Shown here: in pieces, positions 1-10,920 of the stretch
Layout: each line of letters begins with the position of its first letter
How positions within the stretch are numbered: the stretch's first letter is position 1
NCBI RefSeq assembly: GCF_000699445.3
Contig: NC_067199.1
Location: 31,728,902-31,792,901, forward strand
Origin: Schistosoma haematobium
Taxonomy: Eukaryota; Platyhelminthes; Trematoda; Strigeidida; Schistosomatidae
Length of the DNA stretch: 64,000 nucleotides
Direction of reading: 5' to 3'
Made by a program: the position numbers and the translations under genes
The notes under the pieces: generated by a model
Told to the model about the DNA's origin: nothing
The model's input: only the letters and a program-made list of their open reading frames with translations
Database searches by the model: none

Positions 1-2
1 TT

Positions 3-1889
3 TTATGAAGAAAGTAAAAGAAGGTTACAGCAGGATCGCCACTGGCTTCTATTCTGAGCCATATCTGATAACGTCTCTAGCCACTGTGTAGCACCATCTC
101 TCGGACCCCAACCAGGGAGTCGTGAAGGACCAACACAAGCCAGTCCTTTGCAGCTTTCTTTCATGCCACGACACCATGTCATGCACTGACCACCTCTCCG
201 CTTCTTCCAACCAGTCCCAGAGTCGGCAAATAATGCACGACGTGGAATCCTCTGGGACGACATTCGGAGAACATGTCCAAGCCACCGAAGTCGGTGTTTC
301 AAGATGGTGACACCAATTGAATTATCATCTCTGTGCCCGAACACACGATGCCGAACCTCAGCATTACTAACATGGTGTTGCCACTGAATGTCGGCAATCC
401 TTCGGAGACAGCGATGATCGAACACAGAGAGTCGTCTAACGTCCTCAACTCGGAGAGGCCAGGTTTCACAAGCATAGAGCAAAACTGCTCTCACCGACGC
501 GTTGTAGATCCGGCCTTTTACGGCCAGACTAACATCACGAAGGCGCCATAGATGGCCCAGATTGGCATAAGCCGCTCTGGCTTTCACTATACGTGCATTG
601 ATCTCATCACTCACACCACCAACAGCACTTATGCAGCTACCCAGATACACGAACTTATCGACTACTTCTATCTGCTCACCATTCAGGGTGAGTACAGGAT
701 TGGAATCCTGCCAGTCTTGTAGGAGTACTTTGCACTTCGAAGGTGCAAAGCACATACCATACCTACGGACACTAATTGCCAACTGATTAAGAGCGGATTG
801 CATGCCTTGGGCATTATCACACAGTAAGACAATATCGTCCGCATACTCAAGGTCGAAAAGTCTTTCTCCAGGCAACAGATCCACACCACCATTACTTACA
901 TCCATCAGAGCTGTTTCCAGAATGTTATTGATGGCAAAGTTGAAGGGGAATGGTGAGATTGGGCAACCCTGCCTAACCCCACTACTCGAATGGAACAATG
1001 GATAAAGGTGGTTGTATGCCCTCACTCTGCCTGAGGTGTTTGTATATAGGGCTTTTAGGATGTTAATAAACTTCTCAGGCACACTCTTCTTCAATAGACA
1101 ATACCAGAGAACAGTCCTGTCCAACGAATCGAAGGCAGCCCTGATGTCAAGAAACACTACGATTGTTGGCCTTTGATAAGTATGACGGTGTTCTAACATT
1201 TGGCGGAGGGTGAAGATATGATCAATACATCCTTGACCAGAACGAAACCCAGCCTGCTCCCCGCGAGTCAATCTTTCTCGGGTTTTGAACAACCTACGAA
1301 GTATGATGGAAGCCAATAGTTTGGACTCAATCGGAAGTAGACTTATCCCCCGATAGTTGTTACAGGAACGACGTGAACCCTTTTTAAAGATAGGGACAAC
1401 TATCGACTCATTCCATGACGTTGGCACACTCTCTAGTTCCCAAACCTTTGTAAACAGCGTCGTCAATTCCTTAGTCAAAAAGTCACCACCATCTTTAAAA
1501 AGAGCCGGAGGTAAGTCATCTGGGCCAGGTGATTTGTAACGCTTCAAGAGTTGGAGTTCCTTGCGGACTTCCTCCTCGTTTGGTGGATCAGTCGTCACCG
1601 GCCATGGAGGGCAGGACAGTCTGACCGATGTTGCCGGAGCAGCAGGCCAGTTGAACTGCCCTTCGAAAAATTCTGCCCACCGTCCAAGACGTCGATGGAT
1701 GTTAGTGATTGGCATCCCATCATCCTCGCAGATTGTTTCACTCACACCAGACTTCTTGCTACCAGTGGCTCGGATGAGCTGGAAGAGCTTCCGGTAATTA
1801 CCAGATGCAGCTGCTGCTTCCAGCTCATTAGCACGCTTCGACCACCAGGCTTCTCGGTCCTTACGCAAGCTTTGCCCAATTTCCTTACG
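3..1889 (-). CDS. RTE reverse transcriptase domain (open to its natural stop)
   Basis: About 628 codons are open from just after the TGA at 1890-1892 to a TAA at 3-5. Reverse transcriptase motifs appear in order: YKSPGPDDLPP, YRGISLLP, GQGCIDHIFTLRQ, the catalytic motif A FLDIRAAFDS, the motif VRQGCPISP, and the catalytic YADDIVLL. The C-terminal region holds the LINE-typical LYACETWPL stretch and a basic LRWLGHVLRM segment. This part keeps every motif needed for polymerase activity. There is no in-frame ATG where the open stretch begins, as expected for the second half of a polyprotein cut by a nonsense codon. Confidence 0.9.
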   Translation of the reverse strand, partial: RKEIGQSLRKDREAWWSKRANELEAAAASGNYRKLFQLIRATGSKKSGVSETICEDDGMPITNIHRRLGRWAEFFEGQFNWPAAPATSVRLSCPPWPVTTDPPNEEEVRKELQLLKRYKSPGPDDLPPALFKDGGDFLTKELTTLFTKVWELESVPTSWNESIVVPIFKKGSRRSCNNYRGISLLPIESKLLASIILRRLFKTRERLTRGEQAGFRSGQGCIDHIFTLRQMLEHRHTYQRPTIVVFLDIRAAFDSLDRTVLWYCLLKKSVPEKFINILKALYTNTSGRVRAYNHLYPLFHSSSGVRQGCPISPFPFNFAINNILETALMDVSNGGVDLLPGERLFDLEYADDIVLLCDNAQGMQSALNQLAISVRRYGMCFAPSKCKVLLQDWQDSNPVLTLNGEQIEVVDKFVYLGSCISAVGGVSDEINARIVKARAAYANLGHLWRLRDVSLAVKGRIYNASVRAVLLYACETWPLRVEDVRRLSVFDHRCLRRIADIQWQHHVSNAEVRHRVFGHRDDNSIGVTILKHRLRWLGHVLRMSSQRIPRRALFADSGTGWKKRRGGQCMTWCRGMKESCKGLACVGPSRLPGWGPRDGATQWLETLSDMAQNRSQWRSCCNLLLLSS

Positions 1890-3052
1890 TCACATCCTTC
1901 GTTTATGGTCAAACTCACGGTCACCCGTAGTAGACCGACGGGCTTCAATGAGTTGTAAGGAACCAGAAGAAACCCAGTGCTTAAAAGCGGGACGTTTCGC
2001 AAACCCACAACTGACTGTTCCCGCCATTTTCATGGCGTCATGCAATTGCAACCAATGCTCATCTATACTTTTCGGTGGAGTGGTAGCTAGCCTAGAGGCT
2101 AGCTCGGTTCGATACTTATTTGCAACAGAAGTTGCAACCAGCTTGCTAACATCAATCTTTTGGTGGTGGTCACTTCGTTGGCCACTGAAAAGTAAGGCAA
2201 GATTGGCGCAGACCAAGGCATGGTCAGAGTCCAGATAGGTACTCCAAAAGGAGCGGCAGTCTTTTACACAACCACGCCAGAGGTAGCTGATCGCGATGTG
2301 ATCAATCTGAGTCCAGGCTTGGGATGCAGAGGGAGGACGCCAGGTGGCACATCGGCGATGACTGTGCCGAAAGTTAGTGCTAGCCAGAAACAGGTTGTGG
2401 TCTGTGCACAGTTGCAGTAGACGGTCCCCGTTATCTGACCTGCGACCAACAAGTCCCCATCGGTCACCTAAACGACTCTCTTCTGTGCCTAGACGCCCGA
2501 CCTGAGCATTCAAGTCTCCGGCTAGTACCACAATATCTGTCGAACGCACTTTCTGGAGAAGAACTGATAACTGGTGGTAAAACTCATCCTTGATTGCATC
2601 CGGGCTGCAATCTGTCGGGGCATAGGCGGAGATGACGAAAAGACATCGTTTCTCACGCCGATTTCTTCTCACTTTGATGGAACTTTCTAATCTAACAGCA
2701 CATAACCGACTGTTAATGGGGATCCAATCAACTAGTGCTGCCTCAGCTCTAGCGCTTAGTGCGACACCAACGCCTGCAAGACCAGACGAAGATGCCACAG
2801 GGTCCCCGGATAAGCGCACGTAAAACAAGCTTTTGAAGTGACAGATGTAGAGCGAATTTGTAGTACTTCGCTAGAGTCTTGAATACGGGTCTCGGATAGA
2901 CAACAAACATCAATATTAAGACTTTCCAAAGACATAGCCAGCCCTATCTGTTGACCAACCTGCATAAGTGTGCGAACGTTGAAGGCAGCCAGTTTGAATG
3001 GCGCACGTGGTTTCAGAAAAACTGCTTCAGTACTCATATTCGATGGTAACAT
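1890..3052 (-). pseudogene. RTE endonuclease domain, frameshifted
   Basis: This is the N-terminal endonuclease half of the RTE polyprotein, which nicks target DNA for target-primed reverse transcription. From ATG at 3052 the frame carries the N-terminal motif FNVRTL and then the catalytic Glu motif SETRIQ. It then shifts frame near 2830-2840 into the reading frame that ends at 1890. That second frame has LSGDPVAS, the GDLNAQVG motif and the SDHALV motif, so the exonuclease-endonuclease-phosphatase fold residues are all visible. The frame ends in TGA (1890-1892), and the reverse transcriptase continues in the same frame directly after it. The stop therefore looks like a single nonsense change rather than a natural ORF end. 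Confidence 0.85.
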
Positions 3053-3155
3053 ACAACTTTCAACCGGACAGTGACTCGAGAACGTTTAGATACAGTCGGA
3101 TTTCCACCAAAGACGAGCCGCTGTATAAGTATAAAAGAGGGTGAATAATGTGGGA

Positions 3156-3240
3156 AATAATAATAATAATAATGATAATAACGACAATAATAGTAATAAT
3201 AATAGTATTAATAATGACAATAATTGTAATGATAATTATT
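3156..3240. repeat. TAA-rich microsatellite
   Basis: An imperfect (TAA)n tract with scattered GA and CGA variants lies between the 5' end of the RTE copy and the first copy of repeat X. It may be the tail of one of the flanking elements or an expanded simple repeat. Confidence 0.8.
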
Positions 3241-3295
3241 TGAATTGACTGATTGTTTTTCGGAGCGATAAAAGTAGTTGCCAAAGACATAGAGT

Positions 3296-3704
3296 TCATC
3301 GTTTGTGTGTGGGCTGTGATACTGCCCGGGTGCCCAAACCGAAGCAGGTGGTTTTCTTAGGGGCCACTCCCCGAGCCTTTGACCTAAAGGTCTAACCCAC
3401 AAGGCAGTGGAGCATCGTAAGGAGATGCAATCCCATGGTAGCCGGTGACCAAAGATTGGTTCATACGCCATTTGTTCCCTTAGGATCCTGGAGCCCATGT
3501 GCACCATTGGTTTGTGATCCGGTTAAAGCGCCGGACATTCGCTTTTCGTCCTCTCATTTTCGTAAACAACACCCCCGCCACGAGAAGGCAATGAGAAGGA
3601 CTTCCCTGGCAGAGGCTGTATACGCGCGGCCGTGTGAGAGTATTTCGAGAGGGAGAGCGGACTCACCCCACTCTCGGCCGTACCAGGGCATTCGGGGGCA
3701 GATT
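3296..3704. repeat. Interspersed repeat X, copy 1
   Basis: This GC-rich segment of about 410 bases begins near TGTGTGTGGGCTG and ends near ACCAGGGCATTCGGGGG. It recurs at 15249-15632, 18700-19210 and, as a fragment, at 51375-51486, always in the same orientation as written. It has no convincing coding capacity. It lies just upstream of the minus-strand RTE, so it could be that element's 5' region. Copies without RTE sequence beside them argue for an independent non-autonomous repeat. Confidence 0.75.
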
Positions 3705-4195
3705 GCATATATGGATATAGTAGAAGAAGAAAGAATTAGTTGGTAGAAAGAAATATATCAAGCAATTTTAATTTCTTAGTTTAAGTGAATACAAAAACTG
3801 TATACACTTACGCCACTGTGATAGATTCTGAGCCGTGTCACCCAGAGTCTTCAACCCTTGGTTATGATAGTCACGTAGACTCCAATCAAGTAGTTTGCAT
3901 CTACCAACATGGCTAAGACTAGAAGTTAGTGACTTTACGGACTGATACCACGTTTTGGTTTGGTCACGATTATTTTTAACAGAAGAAATAATGACAGATT
4001 TGAATGATCAGTAAAGTGAATTTTTAACGTTTAGCAACTTAGTGTCACTATAACAAAAAATTTTTAAAAAATTTTCTATTCATTTGGAAACTACAAATAT
4101 ATCATTATTTTCATTATTCAAAGCGGATTTTAATCATAGACTATAATATATTTTGTCCACCAGGGTGCTTGGTACCTGTGTGGTTGCGCCACAGT

Positions 4196-4320
4196 ATTGA
4201 GCTGTATTATTCAGATTGTGGCGTTAAAGCCTATACGGTGTCTGGCTCTCCTGTTAAACGGGATTGAGCTGTACTGTTTGGGTTGTTACGTGAAAGTCTG
4301 AATGGTGTCTGGTTCTCCTG
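4196..4320. repeat. Diverged tandem duplication, period about 67 bp
   Basis: Two consecutive units both start with ATTGAGCTGTA and end with GTGTCTGG.TCTCCTG, at 4196-4253 and 4263-4320. They differ at roughly a quarter of positions. No similar unit was noticed elsewhere in the window. Confidence 0.65.
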
Positions 4321-6526
4321 AAAACCAATGTAAAATTACCCTGGCTCACAAGGGTGTATTATAAAACTTATAAATAATATATTTTGGGCATAAATAATTT
4401 CTAATGCAATTTTTAACCATATCTAGATATATTTTCTTCTACTTAAAGTAAGTGCCCAAAAAAGTCTATAATTGAAGTTTGAACTCACTGAATTTAAACA
4501 AAAGCCATTTCTTGTTGACATGTGATTTTTCAAAGATATTTTACGCTGAAAAAAAAACAAACAAACAATAATCTAAAGAAATCATCGTAGTAATTTTCAT
4601 AACAGCTGCCCATTACAAAAAAATAGTAAACACATGAGTGTATACATGTACACAGTATTTTTACTACGAACATATATATATATATATCTAAGCTGTATAA
4701 GCATGCATAGATGATTGACATCATATATTCCAGTAGTCTGAACAACAAATTCATATACAATTAAGATATTTTCATGCATAAATAACAGATAGATTGATTT
4801 CTTAAAATTAACAGACAGTTTTTTTTAAAAAAGATATATGACCTGACTATTATGCAAGAAGTATGACATTAACGGAAAAAGGAACAAAAAAATAAACTTT
4901 TCAATGAACACAACAAAACAAACTACCTAGTGATTAAATTTACGGTCAGATAACATGCAGCTCAGCGGTGTAAATTAGACACCCTACTGTGTTCGGCATA
5001 TTTCTTTATGAATATAATAATTTTGAAGAAATGTTAATTCTTCTATGTTAGATATTTCTCTTTTTTTAATTTCCCTCATTCAAACAATCTCCGTATAAAA
5101 TTTCTATTAATAATGAGATTAATATATTTTTTTATAAAGAGAAAACCCAATTATTTTTGTTGTATCTGTAGGAGATTATTATTATTTATTTCAAACATTT
5201 ATTGTTAGAATCTGAAATAAAACGTGTATATACGCATAATTCTATCAATCTGTTAATTTAATCCATTCCAATTTACCGCTTAAAAACCGACAATAGATTA
5301 GATGAAGTAAGAATTCGGTCAAAATATTAAGCAAACTAATCTTTCTCTCTTCCATTCTCCCTCTTATAATAGTCACCATTTATTCAGTAATTTGATGTAA
5401 TCAAAATAATTGAAATTCACGCCAACTGTCTTTATATAATTGGTCTACTGTATAGTCTTTGATGTTGCCTTTTACATAACACAGCAGGGTGTTATTATGA
5501 TTGCGAATGTAAAAAAAGAAACGAGAGACTAAGTTGGTTTCACCCAAATTCCGACTGATTGATATTCATTATTGTAGTCAGTAGGCAAAGATATTGACAT
5601 AGTGATAAGTAAAGAATATTATCATATGTTGGGTTGATTTAATTAAATAAAAAATGTTTTTTCTTTCATCTGGATGCATGGTATTCAAAAGCGTGAATCA
5701 CAAATAAAAAAACAGTTAGGTTTTTTCATACCAATATTCTTATACATTTGCAAAGTGATTGATTCTAAAAGTAGGGGAGGGGGAAGCTTGTAAATCAAGG
5801 AAGTCTAGTAATCTTTCGGTATGGATTATGGAGCCTAACTACGATACTCTAAATCCTAAAATATTCAAACGGAATCATCTACTAAGTAGTTGATTCTAAA
5901 TTATATATTATAATGTAAATTGGTGGGATGAATTAATAGCATGCTACCCAAGATGATCATTGAAAATTATCCAATCAACAAAATAAATTGTAATTCTGCC
6001 TGAGTAAATTTACTATTAATTCAGGAAAACACGTTCATAAATCATTTCAGCAACGTAAAACATCATTGGAATAAGAGAAATTTAGATCAAATTATCATAC
6101 AAATAATTAATAACTTACATCAATATTGAGAACATTCATGACATATTGATTTTATGTTATTTGTCTAGATTTCTCCTACTTGAACAAATTGGCTATTCAA
6201 ACTGAATCAATTTAGATATATTAGTAATGTTTTTCAGTTTCATATTAGTGAAATAAAGATTAAAAGTATACATCACTTAGCTTGAGCTTATAAAACGTGA
6301 AAACAAGAATAAACAATGTATAGTTTATATATCGCTTAAAAGATTTATGTCATCGGATAGACAATAACTTTTATCTGACATCTTTTATATGCCATTTTCT
6401 AAAGTTTTTAGTGCTGTAGATTTTTTAAAGAATTATACTTTTAACTTACCCTGTTCATTATTATTATTAGTATAAACTTCAAAATAGAATAAGTTTACAA
6501 AGTTATATTATAGATAAATAGTATAT

Positions 6527-6620
6527 GTTTCCAAGTTTCCCATGATGGTTTAGCTTCAATGAACTCATGATCTCAACTATTAAAACTACTAGAATATCCA
6601 CAAAATCTCTTCTGATATTA
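6527..6620 (+). repeat. SINE tail fragment
   Basis: It matches the 3' part of the hammerhead SINE family: TTTCCAAGTTTCCCATGATGG, then a form of GCTTCAATGAACTCATGATC and the CACAAAATCTCTTCTG end. The tRNA-like head and ribozyme are missing, so this is a 5'-truncated copy. Confidence 0.75.
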
Positions 6621-7156
6621 AATAGTATATTATTTCCTTGATATTATTCAAAAGTTGCCATTGTGAAACTTTACCGTTGAATATTTAATTTACTTTCATA
6701 TATTAAAATTATGCATTCATACTTGATAGAAATGACACTACATAATTTATATCAACTCAAAAATGATGTCATATGTTCAGAGAAGGTTTGATTAAAATTG
6801 AATTATTATTGAAATTTTATGTTATAGTATGACTAACTAATTGATTGTAGTACATTTTGGATTGCTGATCTTGTTACCACCTTGGCTTTCTCTTATTTTT
6901 TATAAATACAAACTGTATAGATAAATATATATATATATATATTTCTATTTGGCCTTGCCAACAAGAATTCTGATATTGATTTATTTGTTTGAAATAATGC
7001 CCAATAAAACTTTTTATTACCATGTTAGTTATAAAGTTACTTATCATTAAGGTGCCATGCATAATTTCTTAATTATGTCGTAATCAATTTTGGGAATATC
7101 TATTAAAATATTTCCAAAATATAATACATGTGTAAATATATATTCCAACTGATACT

Positions 7157-7278
7157 AATCTCAACAGTTGAGATCATGAGTCAATTGAAGCTAGACCACC
7201 ATGGAAAACCTGGAAGCATTGGACGGCCGTTTCGTCCTATTGTGGGACTCCTCACCAGTGCACATCCGCGACCCCACT
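7157..7278 (-). mobile_element. Hammerhead SINE, minus copy without head
   Basis: The reverse complement carries the ribozyme region and tail of the SINE family. The hammerhead core is GTGAGGA in place of CTGAGGA, so the conserved C3 is changed to G and self-cleavage is doubtful. Stem II (GTCCC...GGAC) and the GAAAC box are intact. It lies head to head with the plus-strand copy that starts at 7279. Confidence 0.8.
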
Positions 7279-7505
7279 GTTGGATCCCGACTCAGTGGTC
7301 TAGTTGGTTAAGCTTCTGGCGCAAGACTGATAGGTCCTGGGTTTGAATCCCGCGGGGCGGGGTCGTGGATGCGCACTGCTGAGGAGTCTCACACTGGGAC
7401 GAAACAGCCGTCCAGTGCTTCCAGGTTTTCCATGGTGGTCTAACTTCAATTGACTCATGATCCCAACTGTTGAAATTACTACAATCTCCGCAAAACCCCT
7501 TCTGT
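7279..7505 (+). mobile_element. tRNA-derived SINE with hammerhead ribozyme, full copy
   Basis: The head is tRNA-like. A Box A-like element (TGGTCTAGTTGG) is followed about 35 bases on by a Box B-like element (GGTTTGAATCC), giving an internal Pol III promoter. A complete hammerhead ribozyme follows (7367-7424), then the conserved tail through ACTCATGATCCCAACTG to CAAAACCCCTTCTG. This is the best-preserved complete member of the family in the window. It probably depends on a LINE for its reverse transcriptase. Confidence 0.85.
7367..7424 (+). ncRNA. Hammerhead ribozyme (intact core)
   Basis: Stem I pairs GCACTG (7373-7378) with CAGTGC (7413-7418). The core CTGAGGA is at 7379-7385. Stem II is GTCTC/GGGAC (7386-7400). 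GAAAC is at 7401-7405. Helix III is very short (AC...GT), and the predicted cleavage is after the C of the GTC at 7412. All core positions of the type I hammerhead consensus are present. Such minimal helix III forms are known in schistosome satellite/SINE RNAs. Confidence 0.85.
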
Positions 7506-7752
7506 TACTAATTTGACTAACTCACCTATTTTTATGCATTAGATTAGTTGAAAGTATTATGAAAATATATTGAATGAGGATTCTTTAACAACTGATTAAT
7601 TAGACGTTTGTTTAGATTAGACGTTAGTTTATCAATATTTTACAAACAATTACGCTAGTGTTTTAACTAACCATAACTTAAAATGAAACATATTTAATGT
7701 ACACATAAATATTATGAATATTTTACATTTTATTTATTTCCGCAAGAAAAAA

Positions 7753-7892
7753 AATCAGAAAGGATAGGACATAGAGGTGAACCCATCTCTATTCCATCAA
7801 TTTGTTTATAATATATGTTATTAAAGATATTCATTATAGACATGTTGATGTAATAGAGATGTGTTAACCTATAAGTCCTATCCTTGCTGATT
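7753..7892. repeat. Inverted repeat, 41-bp arms
   Basis: Left arm 7753-7793 (starts AATCAGAAAGGATAGGAC) is largely complementary to right arm 7852-7892 (ends GTCCTATCCTTGCTGATT). The AT-rich loop of about 58 bases also contains a short pairing CATCAA/TTGATG. No coding sequence is inside. It fits a small hairpin or MITE-like element; no target-site duplication was confirmed. Confidence 0.75.
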
Positions 7893-10690
7893 TTATTTAA
7901 CAGTTTTCAGGAATGCTATTAAACATAGTGAATATACTATAGGATTAACAATGCTAATCAGGTTTAGATCTCTCATACAAAAAACCTGTGGTCTGCATTG
8001 TAACACAAATACACTAATCATTTTATATGCCATAGATGATTTGACTAAAGTTAACGTGGAACACTATGACTTAAAGACAATCTTCTCAAGTTGGTATTGA
8101 TAGTAGAATGATTGAAAACAGTAGTTTTAAAGTATCATTTTTACAGCTAGATCTATCAATGGTCTGTATTCGATTTTATATGTGGTTATGGGTGAGAAGT
8201 GCTGCCGAATCTAAAAAATAAGGACAAATTACAATAATTTGTCTGTATGTATTTAGACGGGAGTTTATTCGGAAAATCTTTTCCTTTACGTTGTGTAAAT
8301 ATTCGTATGAACCTACAAACATAAACTTTCGTGTACCGTTATTCAATAGTTAATTTTTACCAGAAGATACATTAAAATAAATCAAATAATATCATTCAAT
8401 ATTTTTACATTATATATCACCGGTTTGTCCCTAGTACGAGCTTGAACATTTGTGAACATTAGCGGACTAATCACATTCATGAACGATATATATTTCAAAG
8501 TCATTATTACAGTCTCGACTAAATGACTGAGTACAAGGTGTCAGCTGTAATCTCACGTAAGTGGCAAAATATCGAACATTCTAATTTGTTTGTACCCTCA
8601 TTTCAAAAAACATCTAAACATTACTGTTACCAAAAATAATGATCATAAATCGTGATTGATATTTTTCAACAGATTCATCGCTTTACATCAATAATCGAAC
8701 CTAGAAGTACATACTACTCGATACTAACTCAGTAATTTAATAGCTGAGCGTTTACTTAGAATCCTGAAGGTTTTTGCTGGGATGGTGTATTCTTATCACT
8801 TAGAAGTTCTATCACAGAACTAAAAACCTATTCATCTTTTCACGTTTTTGGGTGTTTATTTAACAAAAGCCAGTCAGTGAAGTAAAACTACGAATTCAGT
8901 AATCTTCACAAGCTCCTATACTAACAGTCGTTATTTATTTACTACTGACTAACTTTAAAAGATGACAGTCATGTAATAGTTCGAAATTACTTGAGTTAAA
9001 AATATAAACATTCTGATATCACTTTTTTTGTCTGAAAATCTACTTCTTCACTGGAAACATAGAGTCTATTCTTAGAGAGGTTACTAGTGTAGACTGCATA
9101 TAAACCAAATATTAGGAAGAATCAGTTCTCAAATGCTCTCTAGTTTTCACCGGTATTACAAATGAAGTTAATGTGTCATGAATACTACACACAAATTAGA
9201 TCAATCTTTACGAAATCTCATCAATACAATACTAATCTAAATTGGACAAATGAGCACTGGTAAAAAAATGTGACCAGATGCATTAAAATCCAAACTTCTT
9301 TCGAAATGATTAAGATAATTGATTGCTTAATGTCGTTTATCCGGTTGACCAAATTACATTTTATTTTATATTTTCAATATTCCATTACACTTATCTTACG
9401 CTAGTCAATGTCATTATCTATGACCATAATTTAAACGATATATATAATTACGGAAACTTTGTCGAATCTAAATAAATAAGCTTGAAAAAGACAAAACCAC
9501 AACACATGGTTTTATTTTGACAGATAACATGCTTCTTTGCATACTGTAACCTTGAATATACAATTTTTACGTATGATGAACAGCAGTATGACTGATTGTT
9601 TGATAGAAAGTTACTAATTTAAAATCAAAATAGACTTATCTAGTCATGAATCTAAACGTTTGTTAATAAAATTGTCTGTTTACTTATTTAAGGACAATGA
9701 AAAGTTGACTGAATATTATTATCTCCTACTAATTCTCAAAAAAAATTCTATATTGTCACTCAATATTGCCATGCAGTATGTGTATCAACTAAATAACAAG
9801 TTGTACATACAATGACAAACATTCATATATTCATTAGGTGTAGTGAAAAGATTCTTTTATTCATACGTCAAAGTGAATTCATTTTATTTCCGTCAAGAAA
9901 TCATTGTTTCTACTAAGATTATGGATGTGAATGCACAATTAAGTTACCTAATGTATACATAAATGGTTTCTTTGTAAAGATGAAAATATTAGTTATGGTC
10001 GCTCAGCATGATATAGAAATGAGAAATAAATGAAACTATCTTAATTTTCATATTCAAGTCTATGTTTAGAAATTTTGTTCATGAAATTCTATCACCAGAC
10101 TTTAAAAATGATAAATATACCATACTTTTTCAACTAACGTTGAACAAATTGGAAAAGTAGTTGTATAATAAGATTGTATTTCATATTATCAAATGTCATT
10201 GTAATTTGTATAAAATGAGGAGGCTGATTTGGATTAATATTACATTTAAATATGATTTTGTAGAGTGGATTAAGTAATTCAATATCTCACTCATCAACCC
10301 AATTAATAAAGCCGTATTAACTGGTTTAGGTGTTATGTTTGGAGAGATTACGAGTTCACTTAATCTGTGACACATTGACCAAATAAGTTAACTATTCCGA
10401 TGCGTTACAGCCCAGCTAACTGAAGATAGAAGTTCAGGTTCAGAAAAGGGAAATTTATTCCACAATCAACGAGAAAAAGGAACAACACTACTCAAGCATA
10501 TATATACAGCATAGAAATGTCCTTGGGAAACGTAACAAAATAGCACATTAAAAGGGACAACGAGCTAGTGACATTTAAGGTCCTCCCAAGTGGGAAATAC
10601 GACGTAAAGGCGAAAATCGGCGCTTTTGACGCGAAAACAAAAAATTAAAATTTTCAAAATAAAATTACAAAAATAAGACATTTACCAAGT
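7893..10690. other. AT-rich intergenic DNA, nothing recognised
   Basis: No supported gene, RNA gene or repeat was seen. Open frames are short and have lysine/asparagine/phenylalanine-rich compositions typical of random AT-rich sequence. Confidence 0.55.
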
Positions 10691-10699
10691 GAGTTCTGA

Positions 10700-10920
10700 G
10701 GATATAACATCCCCAATACCAGGTATCTAGTCTGCTGATAATTGATCAGTCTCTCATCAGCATACGTATATCCTATGTGGATTGCCTCCAGATTGCCTTA
10801 ATTCACAAGCATTACTAGCAAAGATGAATGCTGGCTAACAGTTGAATCCAGGACACCAGTTTCGTCCTAACTTTGTATTCGTCAGATGGATTTACTTGCA
10901 TCCCACACTTGATGTTCACT
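10700..10920 (-). mobile_element. Sm-alpha-like hammerhead SINE, minus copy
   Basis: The reverse complement carries the ribozyme and the downstream body (GTCCTGGATTC, then a form of GCTTGTGAATTAAGGC and GACTGATCAATT). This is the second SINE family in the window, recognised by the GGATTC strand after the cleavage site, as in the Sm-alpha satellite-like repeats. A plus-strand copy abuts it at 10920. Confidence 0.75.
10841..10897 (-). ncRNA. Hammerhead ribozyme, core kept, stem II weak
   Basis: On the minus strand, AATCCA (stem I) precedes CTGACGA (10879-10885 as TCGTCAG). GAAAC is at 10859-10863, and GTC then CTGGATT closes stem I. Core bases fit the consensus, but the helix II closing pair is lost (A instead of G after CTGACGA) and the helix is poorly paired. 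Activity is therefore uncertain. Confidence 0.65.

Larger units (their letters stand above)
1..3120 (-). mobile_element. RTE-type non-LTR retrotransposon (SR2/Perere-3-like), nearly complete
   Basis: Read on the minus strand this is an apurinic endonuclease plus reverse transcriptase polyprotein of about 1,000 residues, the usual size for RTE elements. The order is endonuclease (3052 down to about 2100), linker, then reverse transcriptase (about 1870 to 3). The stop codon is at 3-5, so the 3' UTR and tail lie outside the window to the left. Two lesions break the frame: a frameshift near 2830-2840 and an in-frame TGA at 1890-1892. Otherwise codons are open throughout, which suggests a fairly young copy. 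Assignment to the schistosome SR2/SR3 (Perere-3) group rests on overall resemblance of the protein and was not tested by alignment. Confidence 0.9.
3705..7150. other. AT-rich intergenic DNA, no gene seen
   Basis: No open frame here resembles a protein, and no RNA gene was recognised. The stretch holds a diverged tandem duplication (4196-4320), short AT dinucleotide runs near 4673 and 6928, and a detached SINE tail (6527-6620). The rest shows nothing that can be supported. Confidence 0.6.

Noticed and set aside
1890..1892. TGA between RTE endonuclease and RT as a natural ORF1/ORF2 boundary or recoding site
   Set aside because: RTE elements encode both domains in one ORF; sequence on both sides continues in the same frame, and no recoding structure was seen.
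7285..7355. tRNA gene-like sequence with Box A and Box B
   Set aside because: It is the head of a SINE with ribozyme and tail directly attached. The acceptor stem does not close, and similar heads occur in several copies.
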